Shown: piece after piece, positions 1 to 12,194 of the stretch | Layout of the letters: every line of letters begins with the position of its first letter | How positions within the stretch are numbered: the stretch's first letter is position 1 | From: Ignelater luminosus | Taxonomy: Eukaryota; Arthropoda; Insecta; Coleoptera; Elateridae | NCBI GenBank assembly: GCA_011009095.1 | Contig: VTPC01091258.1 | Span: forward strand, 496,001 to 560,000 | Reading direction: 5' to 3' | DNA: 64,000 nt | The notes under the pieces: model-generated | The model's input: the letters and a program-made list of their open reading frames with translations, nothing else | What the model was told of the DNA's origin: nothing | Databases searched by the model: none | Program-made: the position numbers and the translations under genes

Positions 1-3000
1 ATCAAATATGTAAATTCGCATCTTTCTACATGTGAATTTCTTTAGATGTGGTCTTGGGCATAAGCAACGTTGTGCAATTAATCGCCGATGTGCTTTCGCA
101 ACAGTATTTGGACGTGTCACGAAATATTCAATATAGTCGTTATATTGAAAGCTACATTGCATAAGCGTGTCTTTGCATGCATATTGTGTTGTGTGCTTAC
201 TAATTAAAGCCAAGATGTGCAGTTTACGAAATAATCCGTACTGCATAATATGCAGTATGCTATATTATAGTGTTGCGATGATTGACTGGTCCTAATAGGA
301 TTTATGCTTATTGCGACCAATTGTTTAGTGGTGTGAAAAATAGTTTCACAGTTGTGTATTTTATTCTTGTAGGTGAACACGTTATACATAAAACCTATAT
401 TGTATTTGCTAACATTTTTACGGGCTTAACATGTAACATGATTTTAAAATCAATAAAACAGTACCAAACACATCAAAAGATTTAATCGTAATATGACACA
501 CTAATGAGAAAACAATATATGATATTCTACTAGAAATATGCAGTAGATTTACATGGTTGATGTAAAATCACATCCACCGTGTACTTTTATTGTGTAATTC
601 TACACATACCTGCGAAATTCGCTGTATAAAACTACAAGTTATGTAATTTCTCGATGTCAATTTGCTATTACTTCTATAGAAATTCATTGTAATATTACAG
701 TAAATTTGTGAATTGACAGATATTTGACCTGTAAATTTGCTACCAAATATTATATGTATAGCCGAAGTTTAGTAAATTTTACTTTAATAATTTCTCATCC
801 TAAATTTTAATGTGATTTTTGCAAAATTACAGTGTGTACCTATACCACCAGTTTCATTAATTCATATAGCACTTTTCTTAATTAATTAATTTAAGAGTTA
901 ATATTGATATTTAATATTTACACTAAAAGTGAAACTACAGCAAAATAGAAAAATTTTGATAAATGCAACATTTCTACGATATTTGACAGATTAAAGCTGG
1001 AAAACAGATTAGTAGATAAAAGGGCAAACGAATAAAATGAAAAACAAAAGAGATTGGAAGAAAACCTTAGTTTCAAACTTTGCCCTGTTAAAAGATACTA
1101 TAAATTAACCTTTAGAAAATTGAAGGTACCTTATTTTAAATGGTCTTTTACATATTCTTAAGAGCTGATCGATTAATGCTCGAATAAAATGTGTAGAAAA
1201 GGGTAATATTTTCTATTTACATTTCCGGGATTTTAGTTAAAAAACAAACTAAAATAAAATTATTAAGTAAGTACTAAGTAATTTCATGGCAAGACGGAAC
1301 CAGAGATTTGTCACACAACGCAAGTTTTTAAAATCTACGTTTTCTTAGTCTAACCTTCTTGAATCAAGTTATTTCATTATCAATCGAGCAATCCCTACTT
1401 TTCAAATGTTGGCTGAACAGGAAAAGTTACTCGACGGAAATAGTAAATTTGATTTCGCTGGGTTTGGTCTAGCAAATTGAATTCCACCTACTCTTTCAAA
1501 GTCAAATGCAACTGCCGCGTATAATGCCTAGCTCACTTTAGATCCGGTACTAACAAAGGATTAGTAATAGGCATTCATTTAAATTATTGAAACTACGAAA
1601 GAAAGTTTATATGCTCTACGTAATTATGTCGTGGGTGTTATTATGTAATTAAGGAAATATACAAAGAAGATTTATTCTGCTACACAGGAATGACACTAGA
1701 TTTTTAGTTACCAAATTCTGGCAAGTTGACGTTGTACTTAAAAACCCTATAAAGCAAATTTAAGTTAATTTTATTTTTGGATTGGAAAATTGGGTCGTAA
1801 GGGTTTCATACCCCTGTTTCTATCAATTAGATCTACAAGTATAATGAAGTTTCATTTAATTTATTAAAATATTACAATTTGAATTACTGCAAGATAATAT
1901 TTATATCATTTAATTTTCTTCTTTGTTGCAAGTAATTTGCGTTTGTAATCATTCGTGTTGGTTACCAGCCCGCTTGTTGAACAACACCTACATTCGATAT
2001 AAAATAACGGTATTATCACTGCCTGCTTGTATCGCTTGTGTGTATTGTACCAAAATGCGTTAACAAAAGGAACGAGTTCGTTCTCTCGCACTCGAGCGAA
2101 CTCTCTCTTTAAATCATAAACCACTAGAAATATTGCTTGTATTCAGAAACAGTAAAATCAGTCTTACGAGCTGCCTGCATCAAAGAAAGCGCTTTTAAAA
2201 GTAATGCATTGCTTTTAACGAAACTGACGTTTGCTGCCGGTTGTCCACGAATCCTTGCCAACAGCGATGCTCATTTTCTTACAAACCGTAGAAATTATTT
2301 TAGAAATATGTCTTATTTGCTTAAAAGTATTATTTTTGATTTAAATGCTTTCCAGAAGTTGTAATAATTTGTTCTACAATTTCTCACTGCTTACAGCGAT
2401 TTAATATTGTTTTAACATTAATTGCCAGTATACCTCAACATACCACTATACAAAGAAATTCTCTGCAAATAGTTCTGATAAGTTAATTTTATAAACAAAA
2501 ATAATTTGAAACAAGTAAAGAGTAAATGTAGTACGATATATTTCGCCGAAGTGGTCGTACTGGTGTTCTTTCACTCGCGCATTTACGACCACCAATTGTA
2601 TGCGTCCGCGTAGACCGATCTGTTACACCTCTACATCTTAACTGTGACACAAATACTCATGAATTGTTTAATATTCTGCATTGAAAGTGGGATATTACCT
2701 GAACACTGTAAGTACCAAAATTAAATACAGACACACTTACACCGTTATGGGGTTTCCTTAATTGGTTAATCGGTTAAACAAAAAGAACAATTTTATTCTT
2801 TCTAATAGTTTACGAAATTATGAGTTATCTGATAAGATTAAAATATTTAAACAAATACATTTTAAAGTTTAATTGTTTAATCAATTTTTAATGTTTTAGC
2901 AAAAAGACTAAATTATACGTAATTATATTAATTACAACTATTGCGTAAATCAATAGTTACCACTAGTAAAACTGGTCGGTCAGGTGTCGCATACTGTCCG

Positions 3001-3167
3001 GACACAGCAGTCACCGACTCACTGCCCAAGGGATTCAAATTCAAGTTTTAGCATGGAAATTTTGTTATTATAAGAGATAGATGCAGGGATGGGCAACAGG
3101 GCCCCCAAGAACTGAATTGACTCGTATTTATTGAACTATGGCAAAACTCAACTCAACGTCTATAGGG
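1..3167. other. AT-rich non-coding DNA, nothing definable
   Basis: About 3.2 kb of AT-rich sequence with only short, unsupported open frames. A GC-richer patch near 2,030-2,120 is open on the minus strand (about 70 codons) and another near 2,550-2,640 is slightly GC-richer, but neither shows a family motif or a clear splice and poly(A) context. I see no repeat, RNA gene or bounded element. Confidence 0.5.
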
Positions 3168-3208
3168 AAAAATAAACCTGATAATGGTTCTAGAAAAACG
3201 AAACGTCA
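3168..3208 (+). repeat. Hairpin motif of the CTGANNATG...CGAAAC type (Penelope/retrozyme-like)
   Basis: Contains AAATAAACCTGATAATGG, then a short loop, then ACGAAACGTC. The same arrangement occurs at 23,173-23,227 (plus) and, more loosely, at 8,052-8,102 (minus). The order CTGA-NGA-like core, short stem, GAAAC resembles the hammerhead core reported in Penelope-like element termini. The core here is imperfect, so this is a relic or a look-alike. No reverse transcriptase is visible nearby. Confidence 0.3.
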
Positions 3209-3740
3209 TATGTAAATCTGAATAAGTCCAGAGTATTACAGACAAACGAGTGTCTACAAAAAGTCTTTACCGGTTTGATAAATTCCTACTAATAAATAAC
3301 TATTGACCGGAAAAGGAAAATAGAGCAATTCTGATATTATTGAACATCAAAATAGGCGACTTTGTTTCAATTTAGACGAGTTTGTATCCTTTATAATCGT
3401 TTAAACTCAGAAAATTAAGTAATTTAATGCAGTTATAAAGTTTCTTTCTATTTTCTTTTGCATGCCATATTTGCAGTTGTCTCGAGCGTCACGCTTCATA
3501 TTCCGAACGTGACACTATCATATCTAAAAGTAGAGATTTTATTCTATTTCGACGCATTATTATCTTTTTTGTAAAGCTTGCCGTTTCATAAGAATTTTAA
3601 GAAGTTATCTTGCAGTATATCTTTGTTCTAAGCATTAGGTTCTATTTAAAGTCTTAAGGTTACCTAATTAATGCAAATGTTTCACCTTTATCATACAGGG
3701 AAGTCTACGCTCACAGGGCGCAAGAGGAATTGCATTCGTT
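3209..3740. other. AT-rich spacer, nothing definable
   Basis: About 530 bp without coding or repeat signal. Confidence 0.5.
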
Positions 3741-3742
3741 AA

Positions 3743-3893
3743 ATTTCGTAACGCCAGAAAGGTATGCCCCTCCTATGCCCAAGGATGCCCATTTAGTGCA
3801 AAACGGATTTATGGAAATCTGGGGGGGTGGAATTTTGCAAATTAATGGGCACCCTTGGGCATAGGAAGGGACGTACCTTTCTGGCGTTTCAAA
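3743..3893. repeat. Fold-back (MITE-like) inverted repeat
   Basis: Two arms of about 60 bp face each other around a 25-bp loop. The left arm runs ACGCCAGAAAGGTATGCCCC...CCTATGCCCAAGGATGCCCA. The right arm is its reverse complement with a few differences, ending in ACCTTTCTGGCGT. The arms stand out as GC-rich in AT-rich DNA. No clear target duplication could be placed, so the superfamily is open. The transcript of either strand would fold into a long hairpin. Confidence 0.75.
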
Positions 3894-4229
3894 ATTCAAA
3901 TTATACAAACTTTCAATAACGCAACCAAATTCTCAAGTCTCAATGTGCATTTTAAGCATATTTTTACAATTTTTTAAAAATCTGGAAGAAATTGTGAAAA
4001 AAAGTGAACAAATTTCGCATAAAATGTTAATTAAAAATACAAAGACCACACTAGTTTTTCAGGCGTTTTGATTTTAGAAATTAAGATTAAAAAACTGATA
4101 AAATGACGTAAATTTCAAGTGGTTAAGATTGGGTACGATAAGTGACATTTTCCGTTTACGGTTTCTCGGGTTTTACATAGAACCGCCCATGCCTAAGAGT
4201 GACATTTTGTGCTAAGGCCAATAACAAAA

Positions 4230-4665
4230 AAGTGTTTTCTTTTGGAAACTCAATCCGGGGACATGCTGTATATAATTTTAAAATAGCAATGTTTCAAATA
4301 CTCGAGGCCCCCCGCGGACGGCCACAAAGTAGAAAGTAATTATATTCTTGAAATGTGGTGTAGATACAAAATGTTGTTTGCGATTTTGATTTTTGGAACT
4401 ATGTACACTTTCGAAATAGCAACTTTTTCAAGTATTGGGAGAACCGAAAGACGTCCGCGGACGATCGCGGGATTAAAAGTGATTACAGTTTTCAACTGTG
4501 GTGTAAATATAGAATGTTTTCTGCGAGAGTGACTTCGGAGTTATCTACAGTTTCAAAATAGTAATTTTGTAAAATAATAGAGGGCCGAAAAACCCCCGCG
4601 AACGGCCGCGAAGTCGAAACTGATTACATTTTTGAAATGTAGTGTGAATATAGAATCATCCCCAA
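4230..4665. repeat. Tandem satellite, three diverged copies of about 142 bp
   Basis: Three successive units share the order AAATAGCAA, an AT-rich spacer, a CCGCGGACG-type GC core, then GTGGTGTA-ATA-AGAATG. The GC cores begin near 4,312, 4,455 and 4,596, giving periods of 143 and 141 bp. Copies are roughly 70% alike by eye, so the array is old. It may continue in decayed form upstream of 4,230. Confidence 0.75.
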
Positions 4666-4826
4666 GCTCGCAATGTTTCTCAGTAATAAGTTTTTAGTAT
4701 GTCGGTTATGGATGGAAATTTGTCTGGTAATTTGTTTCAGCAATGACGAACTGCTGCCTAATGGTATTACAACTTATTTATCTCTAACATGTCATCTTAT
4801 AAATTTATAATACACAGTCGAAATAA

Positions 4827-4983
4827 TCAATCAGTCTGATAAAAGTAAACTGGTCTACAAAGGTAATGCACAAGTAAACGATTTCCATCAACATCATTAG
4901 CAAAATTCCAATTCCTTGCGTCATCGTTCGAATTTTTAACAACCCATAATAAAGTATCTCCGTCTTGCATGAAGGTGCTACCC
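4827..4983 (-). CDS. Possible terminal exon of an unrecognised host gene
   Basis: The frame is open for 52 codons from an acceptor-like AATTTAG at 4,984-4,990 to a TGA at 4,827-4,829. It reads GSTFMQDGDTLLWVVKNSND and ends in VHYLCRPVYFYQTD. The composition is mixed and protein-like (W, D, N, C, Y) rather than the K/I/F-rich noise of random AT-rich frames. The exon is entered in phase 1. The pyrimidine tract before the acceptor is weak, and only a variant TATAAA poly(A) hexamer lies downstream, near 4,805. I do not recognise the family. It could be chance or a processed fragment, and no upstream exon was found. Confidence 0.3.
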
Positions 4984-5221
4984 CTAAATTTTTACAAAGT
5001 GTAACATGAAAATTGAAACTGGATGACACACCCTTCAACCTGCTAGAATTCGTGTGTTTGAATTAATAGAAGGCAATTTTTATACAAATTTTACAAACAA
5101 AACTGTAACCTTGTAGTTTCCAAGTTATTTGTTTAAACAACAACAATGCTTTCCTACCTGGAAAACAAATTGAAGAATAACAAATTCTATTCGTTGCCGC
5201 GATACATCTATACACAAAAGA

Positions 5222-6775
5222 GTTAAAGTTACTTTTAAAAGTAACTTAGTTATTTTTAGACAGTAACTTTTTAAAAGTATCTAAGTTATCTTAGTAACTA
5301 GATATTTTGTAAAAATAGACACTTTTTTCAAAGTAACTAATTTATGTTCTTTAATTAAGTTACTTCGTAAAAAAGTTACAACATAAAGTCTATTAAATAT
5401 CTATACACCTACACTTGCATTTTATCAATTATTATATTCAATTACGCTTGATATACACACATGAGTAACACATAATGTACAGTCTTTAGGAATTAGTCCG
5501 GAAGCTTGTGTTTATGTATTGCTGAGATTGCAGCCTCACAATCTTATTACCCGGGTAGAAAAGGCTTTAGCAACAAATACATTTGTAGTGAGTAAACCAA
5601 TTGAATGATAATACTGTTTATTAGGTTTCCAATTCTTCTTTTTATACTTAATTGACATTCTGACATAATAACAAATTACAAACTAGGTAATACAGAAAAA
5701 TAACAATTCTGCAAAATATGCAAATATAACATTATTATATCACACTTTAACAATGTCAACTAAGTATAATAGTATTTTTATGAGGTAAGGTGATACACTT
5801 CTTTGTATTGCGCTAAGCAGAATTTGCAACTTGCGCATTCTTTCCTTTATGAAATGAAATATTTGTAATGTAGGTGTTTTGAAATGACCTACAATTATCT
5901 TTATTGGTTCTTGTATTGAAATTGAAATATTTCATTTTATTTTATGAAAAAATTGAAATTATGAAAGCTTTCTTTTAGAAAAAAAACCCTGTTTGATTTT
6001 GGAATGAAAATAGTTAATTTCAAAATTAAACACATAAACATTTTGTTTGCTACTGTATTGCAACCAGGTCTGAGCTGGGTTATTATTAATTCCGTATTAG
6101 ATGTATACGAATAATAATCGACTAATCAAATAAACGGTTAAGCAGAATAATCAATTTATCAAACTTACTTAAGATAATCGACTGTTCAAGTAATCAATTA
6201 GTCAGAAGAATAGATTAATCAAGATAATTGATTGTCCAAGTGTCGATTAATCAAAAGATGTCGATTACTCAAGTGGTCGATTAATCAAAATAATCCATTC
6301 TTCGAGTAATCAGTTAAACAAAATAATTGACTGTTCCAGTTATCTATTAATCAAGAAAAGTCGATTATTTAAGTAATCGACCTAAAGTATGCAGACTGGA
6401 TTTTGATAATTGCTTATCACGGCCTACTCTAGATCGTCATGTTAAAATTGTAATAATTGGGAACACGGATTTAAAGATTCTGTTGCCTTCTGTCTTTATA
6501 CATGAACAATAGGTTTAATGTAATACTACTATATATATTTTTGTACTAAGATAGAAAAACTTTGGATTTTATTGAGGATTAGAAAAAAACTTAGTTAGAA
6601 GTTAAGGATCTTAGTTACCATATGAGTAACTAAGTTACTTTGCAGAAACAAAGTTACTTGTTAAAATAACTTAGTTACAAGTTACTTCACTCAGAAGAAA
6701 GTTAAAAGTTACTAGGAAACAAACGAGAACTTAGTTGCAGTAACTATTAGTTACTAGAGTAACTAAGTTATGAAA
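5222..6775. mobile_element. Decayed hAT-like element with AGTTAC subterminal arrays
   Basis: Both ends carry dense copies of AGTTAC/GTAACT. The left array (5,222-5,390) begins AAAGTTACTTTTAAAAGTAA, and the right array spans 6,590-6,775. About 1.2 kb of AT-rich DNA separates them. Arrays of a short motif at both ends are typical of non-autonomous hAT elements, and the better preserved element at 29,895-31,875 shows the same layout with a different motif. The outer CAGTG-type terminus and an 8-bp duplication are not visible, so the limits are approximate and the assignment is inferred. Confidence 0.4.
6104..6395. repeat. Imperfect minisatellite, unit about 34 bp
   Basis: Eight or nine diverged units resemble ATAATCGACTGTTCAAGTAA followed by TCGATTAATCAA. 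The recurring core is TCGATTAATCA. It lies inside the hAT-like remnant at 5,222-6,775 and may be part of that element's internal sequence. Confidence 0.6.
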
Positions 6776-8051
6776 AAGAATTTATTTTGCAGGTGAAGCT
6801 CTGTCTACATAACAAAAAAATTAAATTGTCAGAAGCTATTGTCACTTCCATTAAAGAAGGAGAAGCCTGTTGTCGATACGGTTAGCTGCCAGACCAGAAA
6901 TAACTGCTGCCAACTTCGCAAGAGTACATGTCACCAGAAGGTTTGCCAAAGGAAATATTCATTATGTAAATTTAGTTTTTTTAAATGTTTATTTATATAA
7001 AAATATTAATATCATAATAAGGACCTAATTTTATTGTATTTACTTATTAATAATTAATAAATAATAAGACCAGCAATACAATATTTATCATATGAAAGGC
7101 ATAAGTATAAAGATTGGCTACACTATATGTGTACAATTCACTGATTAATCAGATCCCTAATTATCCATTGGTTAAGTAATTTGGCGGATGTTGTAAAACC
7201 ACTTAGATTTAATTTATACGACTTCGTGTTCCGTTTTTGTAGACAAAAGTATAGGACGTAAATCAAACACTTTTCTATCACATTGAAAAGGATATTTTAT
7301 TTAAACCCAACATAATATTCTTAGAAATCAGGTTTTACCTAATAAAAAAGCAAGGAAGTAAACGATATTTTATTCATAATATTATATTGTATTAAGTATA
7401 ATGCATTTAAAAATGTTTGCAACCATCAGATTGTACGGGATGTTTCAATTTTAATGACCGATTTCTTGTTTAACCATTTAGAGTTTGAAAGCCTCCCAAA
7501 CAGCACAACAGTAAATTTGAACATAGTAATTTTAAGTCACATGTAGTACATTGTCTACAAAGAAACATTAGCCCAAGTTTTGCTGTGTTCATGCTAATTT
7601 CTACTAAACCCCAATTTACATATTCTGAGAAACACCCAAAAACAAAATATTGTTGATAGCAAGTTATTATACAATTACAAAGCGGTTGGTTATTTCCACA
7701 CTTGGAAAAACTTATATCTTTTAATAGCTAATTAATGCAATAATATCCAAATCTAAATTATTGACAATATCAACAGTTATAATTACTTAATTTTAAATGA
7801 ATAAGAGTTCCAGTCCAACCATGTTTTGCCCTGCTCCTGAATGGTTAGTTAATTATGTTGCCACCATCAAAAGTGCTGCATTTCATACAATATTCCCATT
7901 GCTGCATCATACCACGATCCCATTGCTGTACCAAATTTAGTTAAATTTTCCAAAAAAAATTCCATGCACAATATGACCGAAACTATCTATACTCGCAGTC
8001 AATTTAATGTAGTTTAATGTAAATAAATCATTAAAAAGTTCACCTACCTTT
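6776..8051. other. AT-rich DNA, nothing definable
   Basis: No open frame with protein-like composition, no bounded element and no RNA gene seen in about 1.3 kb. Confidence 0.5.
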
Positions 8052-8102
8052 CCTTATTTTTACGTGTTTCGATCTTGTTTAACATTGGTCATTCTCAGGC
8101 GT
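8052..8102 (-). repeat. Second CTGANNATG...CGAAAC motif
   Basis: Read on the minus strand, CGCCTGAGAATGACC is followed by a short loop, GATCGAAACACGT and AAAAATAAGG. This is the arrangement seen at 3,168 and 23,173, here in the opposite orientation. It is an isolated motif without a recognisable element body. Assignment to Penelope-like termini rests on the motif only. Confidence 0.3.
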
Positions 8103-10859
8103 TAGTGTTGTATCAAACTGGTACATGAGGTGTTTATGAAACAATTTTACAACGGAATTTTACAAATAATAAACTTAATACTAGCACAAAAACGTTTAAT
8201 AGCTTTCTTTATTACACATTAAAATTGTTTTAATTGGTTCCCAAATGTTATGCTGTTGAAAAGAAATGGACTGCTTAATGGTTTAAATATTTACATTATC
8301 TTATGGACAACTCTGTTTTAATTACCTAGCTTTTTCCAAAACCAGTTACCCAATATTTTACATTTCTTCTAAATTACCTAACTTTCAGAAGGAAATATTT
8401 CAACTTATTAGAGTAGCTATTGTTATCCTGATTTTATATTTTTCTGGTTTGCAGCTTTCTTTTACAAATGATGCTCATCTGTATGATTAAGACACGCAAC
8501 TTCTTGTAGATTTTTATATTTCTAAAATTGCTATTGAATTTCAAATTTAATAAAATAAGTGTCGATCTTTATTCGAAATTTGATTTATCGGTCTGGTTGT
8601 TTGGAACTCCACAAAAATATTCTTCTGATATCTTGCTTTTTGTCATTAAATCAAATTGTTGGAACTTTGATGTTCTCCAAAGTAGAAAATAGGAAGAATT
8701 TCTCTTATATATTTTCCAGAAAAGTGAAACATTTTTATTAAGCCAAATAATGTTACAAAGCTTTAATTCAAATCCTAAATTTAGCTCTTTGATAATGATA
8801 GAACCTAATAATGCTCAATATTTTGTCATATTTTTGTCAAAATGTGTGTTTGCAGCGTTTGTTTACTTTGCAATGAAGTTCGTTCAAATTTACAAGTTGA
8901 TAAATATCGTACAATATAATATCGCAGTATATATAATGCACTTAGCACACTATTTTAAGAAAAAGAATGCAAATTCGATTAATAAAACGTGAAATATCTT
9001 CTAGCATAATACCCATTCTGATGTCGTCATTATATAATCAACCTGCCATCTGTATGCAAGCGTATTCGCGTTGTTAGTGCCTACTTACTTAAGTTTCCTA
9101 CTCTGCTAGTATAAACTAATAAAAGGAAATTAAACCACAAGTTTTATAACAATCATATTGTAAACAGTATTGTACGTTGTTACTTGTTTTGAAATTGAAT
9201 CAAAATTAAATTACCCCAATTACTTCATTAGGCTTATATTGTCAGCTTTTTCGTTGATTTTTTAATGTGACTTGATTACCATGGTTATATGAAGTACTCT
9301 CGCGTTGTGTAAATCTACTTCTTTCATTAGGTGTAACACTGCATTATATTTAAACAGTCTAGTCTATAAAATTCGTTTAAAATATACTACTCCATATGCA
9401 AATTGGTACTCGTAAGAGGCGTGTTATCAATCTGTCCTCATATAATTTAAGTATTATTCTTTCTTCTCCACTTACGGTGATGTTTTTATCAGATTTAATA
9501 CCCCAAATAGGATATGAATATTCATAGCATTAACAACCCCGTAAAGATGTCTAGTTTTAACGCCCGTGTTTTGTGTTTGATTTATGAGATTGCTCTTCTA
9601 AAGTTTTCCATGCAGCTTAAAAGGTTTTACGTTTAATTTATGTCGTTTCTCAGTTCAATTTTGTAAAAGAAATACAGAAATGTTGCACCAATACCAATCA
9701 ACGCATCTGAAGCATTTCATATTTTTTTTACTATTTCTTTCCAATATTCTTCTTGCACGATTTGTATATTTGAGGTTACATTTGTTATTTTTCTTTATTC
9801 AATATATTATACTTTTTAAATTCAAGTGGTTGCCGGTCGTTTGCTAGTCTTATCATTTTCAAGTTGCTTGCAATCTTCCAGATATCTCCCCCTTATGAGA
9901 AAATATCCATATTCGCTTTTATCAAATAGCAAGTTTCACATGACTTTCACTCATCTCGGAACAAAATTTGATATTGCTTCCCTAGTTTATCGCTGTAAAC
10001 AATAACAAAAGATTTGTAGAACACAATAATCTAGAAATTACACGCACATAGACTCATATAATGGAGATATTGAATGCTAAACTATAAGGATGTATTTATT
10101 ATATGCGTTGTGATAAAATGACACTTTCAGCAGTTAACCTAGTTTGCATTATTCGCTAAAAATAAGTTAACGCAAGGAAACTTAACAAAGAAACGCTCAA
10201 GAAACGAAGATGATAAATTATTAAAAAGAAAAAAGATCTCTCAGGAGTAAAATATTCCTTAGAATCTTACATAGAAACATGAATTAATCTTATCCCAATC
10301 TTACATCTTTGAAAGATAATATAAAGCTGAAATTTTATGTGAAATTCATATCCATTAACTTTAATATGGTACTAAAACTCTTCTTCTATACAAATCACAT
10401 GAATTGTAACCATCATCAATTAACACTAATTCGACACGTTTTATCTATACTGTTATATGACGAGCAAAGTAATAAAAAGAAATTGAATCAATCCAGATTT
10501 TAAACCAATCATACATAAGTACCCAGTTTAGCTTGCAGCATACTTTTTAAAGTCTACAAAAAAAATATCTACATTATAATTATTACAGTGCGGTTGTAAA
10601 GTATAAGTTAACTTTCTTTAGCGCTGTACAGATTGGGGAATCCCAAACCTAATTTAATTTTTCTACATCTTTTAGCGCTATTAATGGAAATTCATCTGCA
10701 ACCAATGTAAAGCCGTTCTATACGTCTTACTTAAAATACAAAATTGAAGAGCACTTCCTAAGTAATAAAAGAGGTAAGCATGCTTAAATAAACCGATTGT
10801 TCCAGACATCTTCCGTTAGAAGCTAACCGATCGAGCGATCGATCGATATATAACAGAAA
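8103..10859. other. AT-rich DNA, nothing definable
   Basis: About 2.8 kb. The short frames at 8,559-8,992 and 10,309-10,503 are rich in F, I, N and K and lack motifs or splice context. No repeats or RNA genes were found. Confidence 0.5.
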
Positions 10860-10985
10860 GGTGAAAAAATAATAATGATTGGAATTAACCAATAAAGCAG
10901 GCTGAAGAAGCTCCACGAAGAGCTTAAAACGGCCTCCCGCCTTCGGCGGGAATTTAACAATTGGCTTGACTTGACTTGACTTGAC
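10860..10985 (+). repeat. Possible non-LTR retroelement 3' tail: GC hairpin and (TTGAC)4
   Basis: A GC-rich segment carries the perfect hairpin CCCGCCTTCGGCGGG (10,936-10,950) and then four tandem TTGAC units (10,966-10,985). Short simple-repeat tails behind a GC-rich 3' segment are common for LINE or SINE insertions. The body cannot be recognised, so the family is not assigned. Confidence 0.35.
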
Positions 10986-11898
10986 CAATAAAGCTTTGGG
11001 CGATTAATTGATTTATTGGTTTTTTTCTGCATGAGATGATTCGATTTGTATGATGCACTAGATCGCCTAAATTCGTTTGACTTGATTGAATAAGTTAACT
11101 TGAATCAATCCAACACATCGATTTTGGTAGATTTGAGGTATACATAAAACAAATGACCTATGAAAACGAAAGAAAATAATAAATAATTCTTTCTTGTTTA
11201 TATTTTATAATTTACCCTTGACGAGAAGATAATAGTATCGAAACACATCGGGTTTATTTATTAAAATTGACTGGGGAATGTTTAATACATCAGTGTTACT
11301 GTGTTTTATTATTTCTTTAATTAATTTGATTCCTTAGTTCTATTTCAAAGTATTTAATAGCAAACGTGTTATATGCAATTATTTACAAGTAGTTATAGAT
11401 AAAATCGATTTAAGCCATTTTAAGCCAGTATACGAATCGGTTTAAATCGATTTTAGACAATTTAGCTTGATTTATGAATCGACTTAGTTTTACTGAGTGA
11501 ATACTTAAATAGCTCTAGTCTAGTTATTAAAGATTCTTTCTTCTGCTAAATAAGTATACCTTGAAAGCCTTATAGTAACCCCATCTATATTTTACTGTCC
11601 TGGCTAAAGGTTGAAATTAGTGATTTGCTTTATAAAATTGGCAAGAAGTTTGGCAAAAAGTGAAATACTTGTTAGAAGAGTTGTGTACCGCAGACTATAA
11701 AGTAATAAGATAAACTTGAAAACAAAGAATGTAAGCGTCTTAATTTGATCAACCTCTAGACTTGGGTAACTCTGTAATGTCTTGAAGTTTAAAGGCTTTA
11801 GCTACATTACACTACCAACATAATTCGGTAGCACTTAGACATCACTGGCATTTTTCAGGTTGACTCGAGGTGTAGGCCGTGGGTCGTGAACAACACCG
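10986..11898. other. AT-rich DNA with a small AAATCGATTT cluster
   Basis: No genes seen. Around 11,400-11,490 the motif ATCGATTTAAGCC and related AAATCGATTT words recur four or five times, possibly an eroded transposon end. Nothing else is definable. Confidence 0.4.
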
Positions 11899-11904
11899 TT
11901 TATT
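11899..11904 (-). promoter_or_regulatory. Poly(A) signal AATAAA
   Basis: AATAAA on the minus strand lies 54 nt downstream of the stop codon of the exon at 11,958-12,194. This is the expected spacing for a short 3' UTR and supports that exon as the last of its gene. Confidence 0.55.
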
Positions 11905-11957
11905 CAAGTTTAAAGAGTAAGAAACTTAAAAAAAAAAAGAAACGAAACACCTAAACC

Positions 11958-12194
11958 TTACAGATCGTAAGCAGAAAATTTACAGTAAAAGTCAAATATC
12001 TGCGCAGAGGAACCTCCAAATTCGGTGTACTCCAAAGAATCAATTCTTGGACCACTATTATTATATTGGGGGAGCGGGTAGTACGCTGTGCCGAAGGCCG
12101 GTTTGCCAATCTTTACAGTTAAGTCGAGTTGAACGCGATCGGTACTTGGATAGGTGATTGTGTCAACGTATTCAAACTCACCGCTTCCACACAT
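11958..12194 (-). CDS. Terminal exon of an unrecognised host gene
   Basis: An open frame of 78 codons follows an acceptor CCTTATACCTATAG (AG at 12,195-12,196) and ends in TAA at 11,958-11,960. It is GC-richer than its surroundings and protein-like. It begins MCGSGEFEYVDTITYP, continues through VQLDLTVKIGKPAFG and ends SSAQIFDFYCKFSAYDL. Alternating polar and hydrophobic residues suggest a beta-rich, possibly secreted domain with two cysteines. This is inference, and I do not recognise the family. The first ATG coincides with the exon start, so translation probably enters from an upstream exon, which I could not find. It is the best-supported host coding piece in the window. Confidence 0.6.
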   Translation of the reverse strand: MCGSGEFEYVDTITYPSTDRVQLDLTVKIGKPAFGTAYYPLPQYNNSGPRIDSLEYTEFGGSSAQIFDFYCKFSAYDL

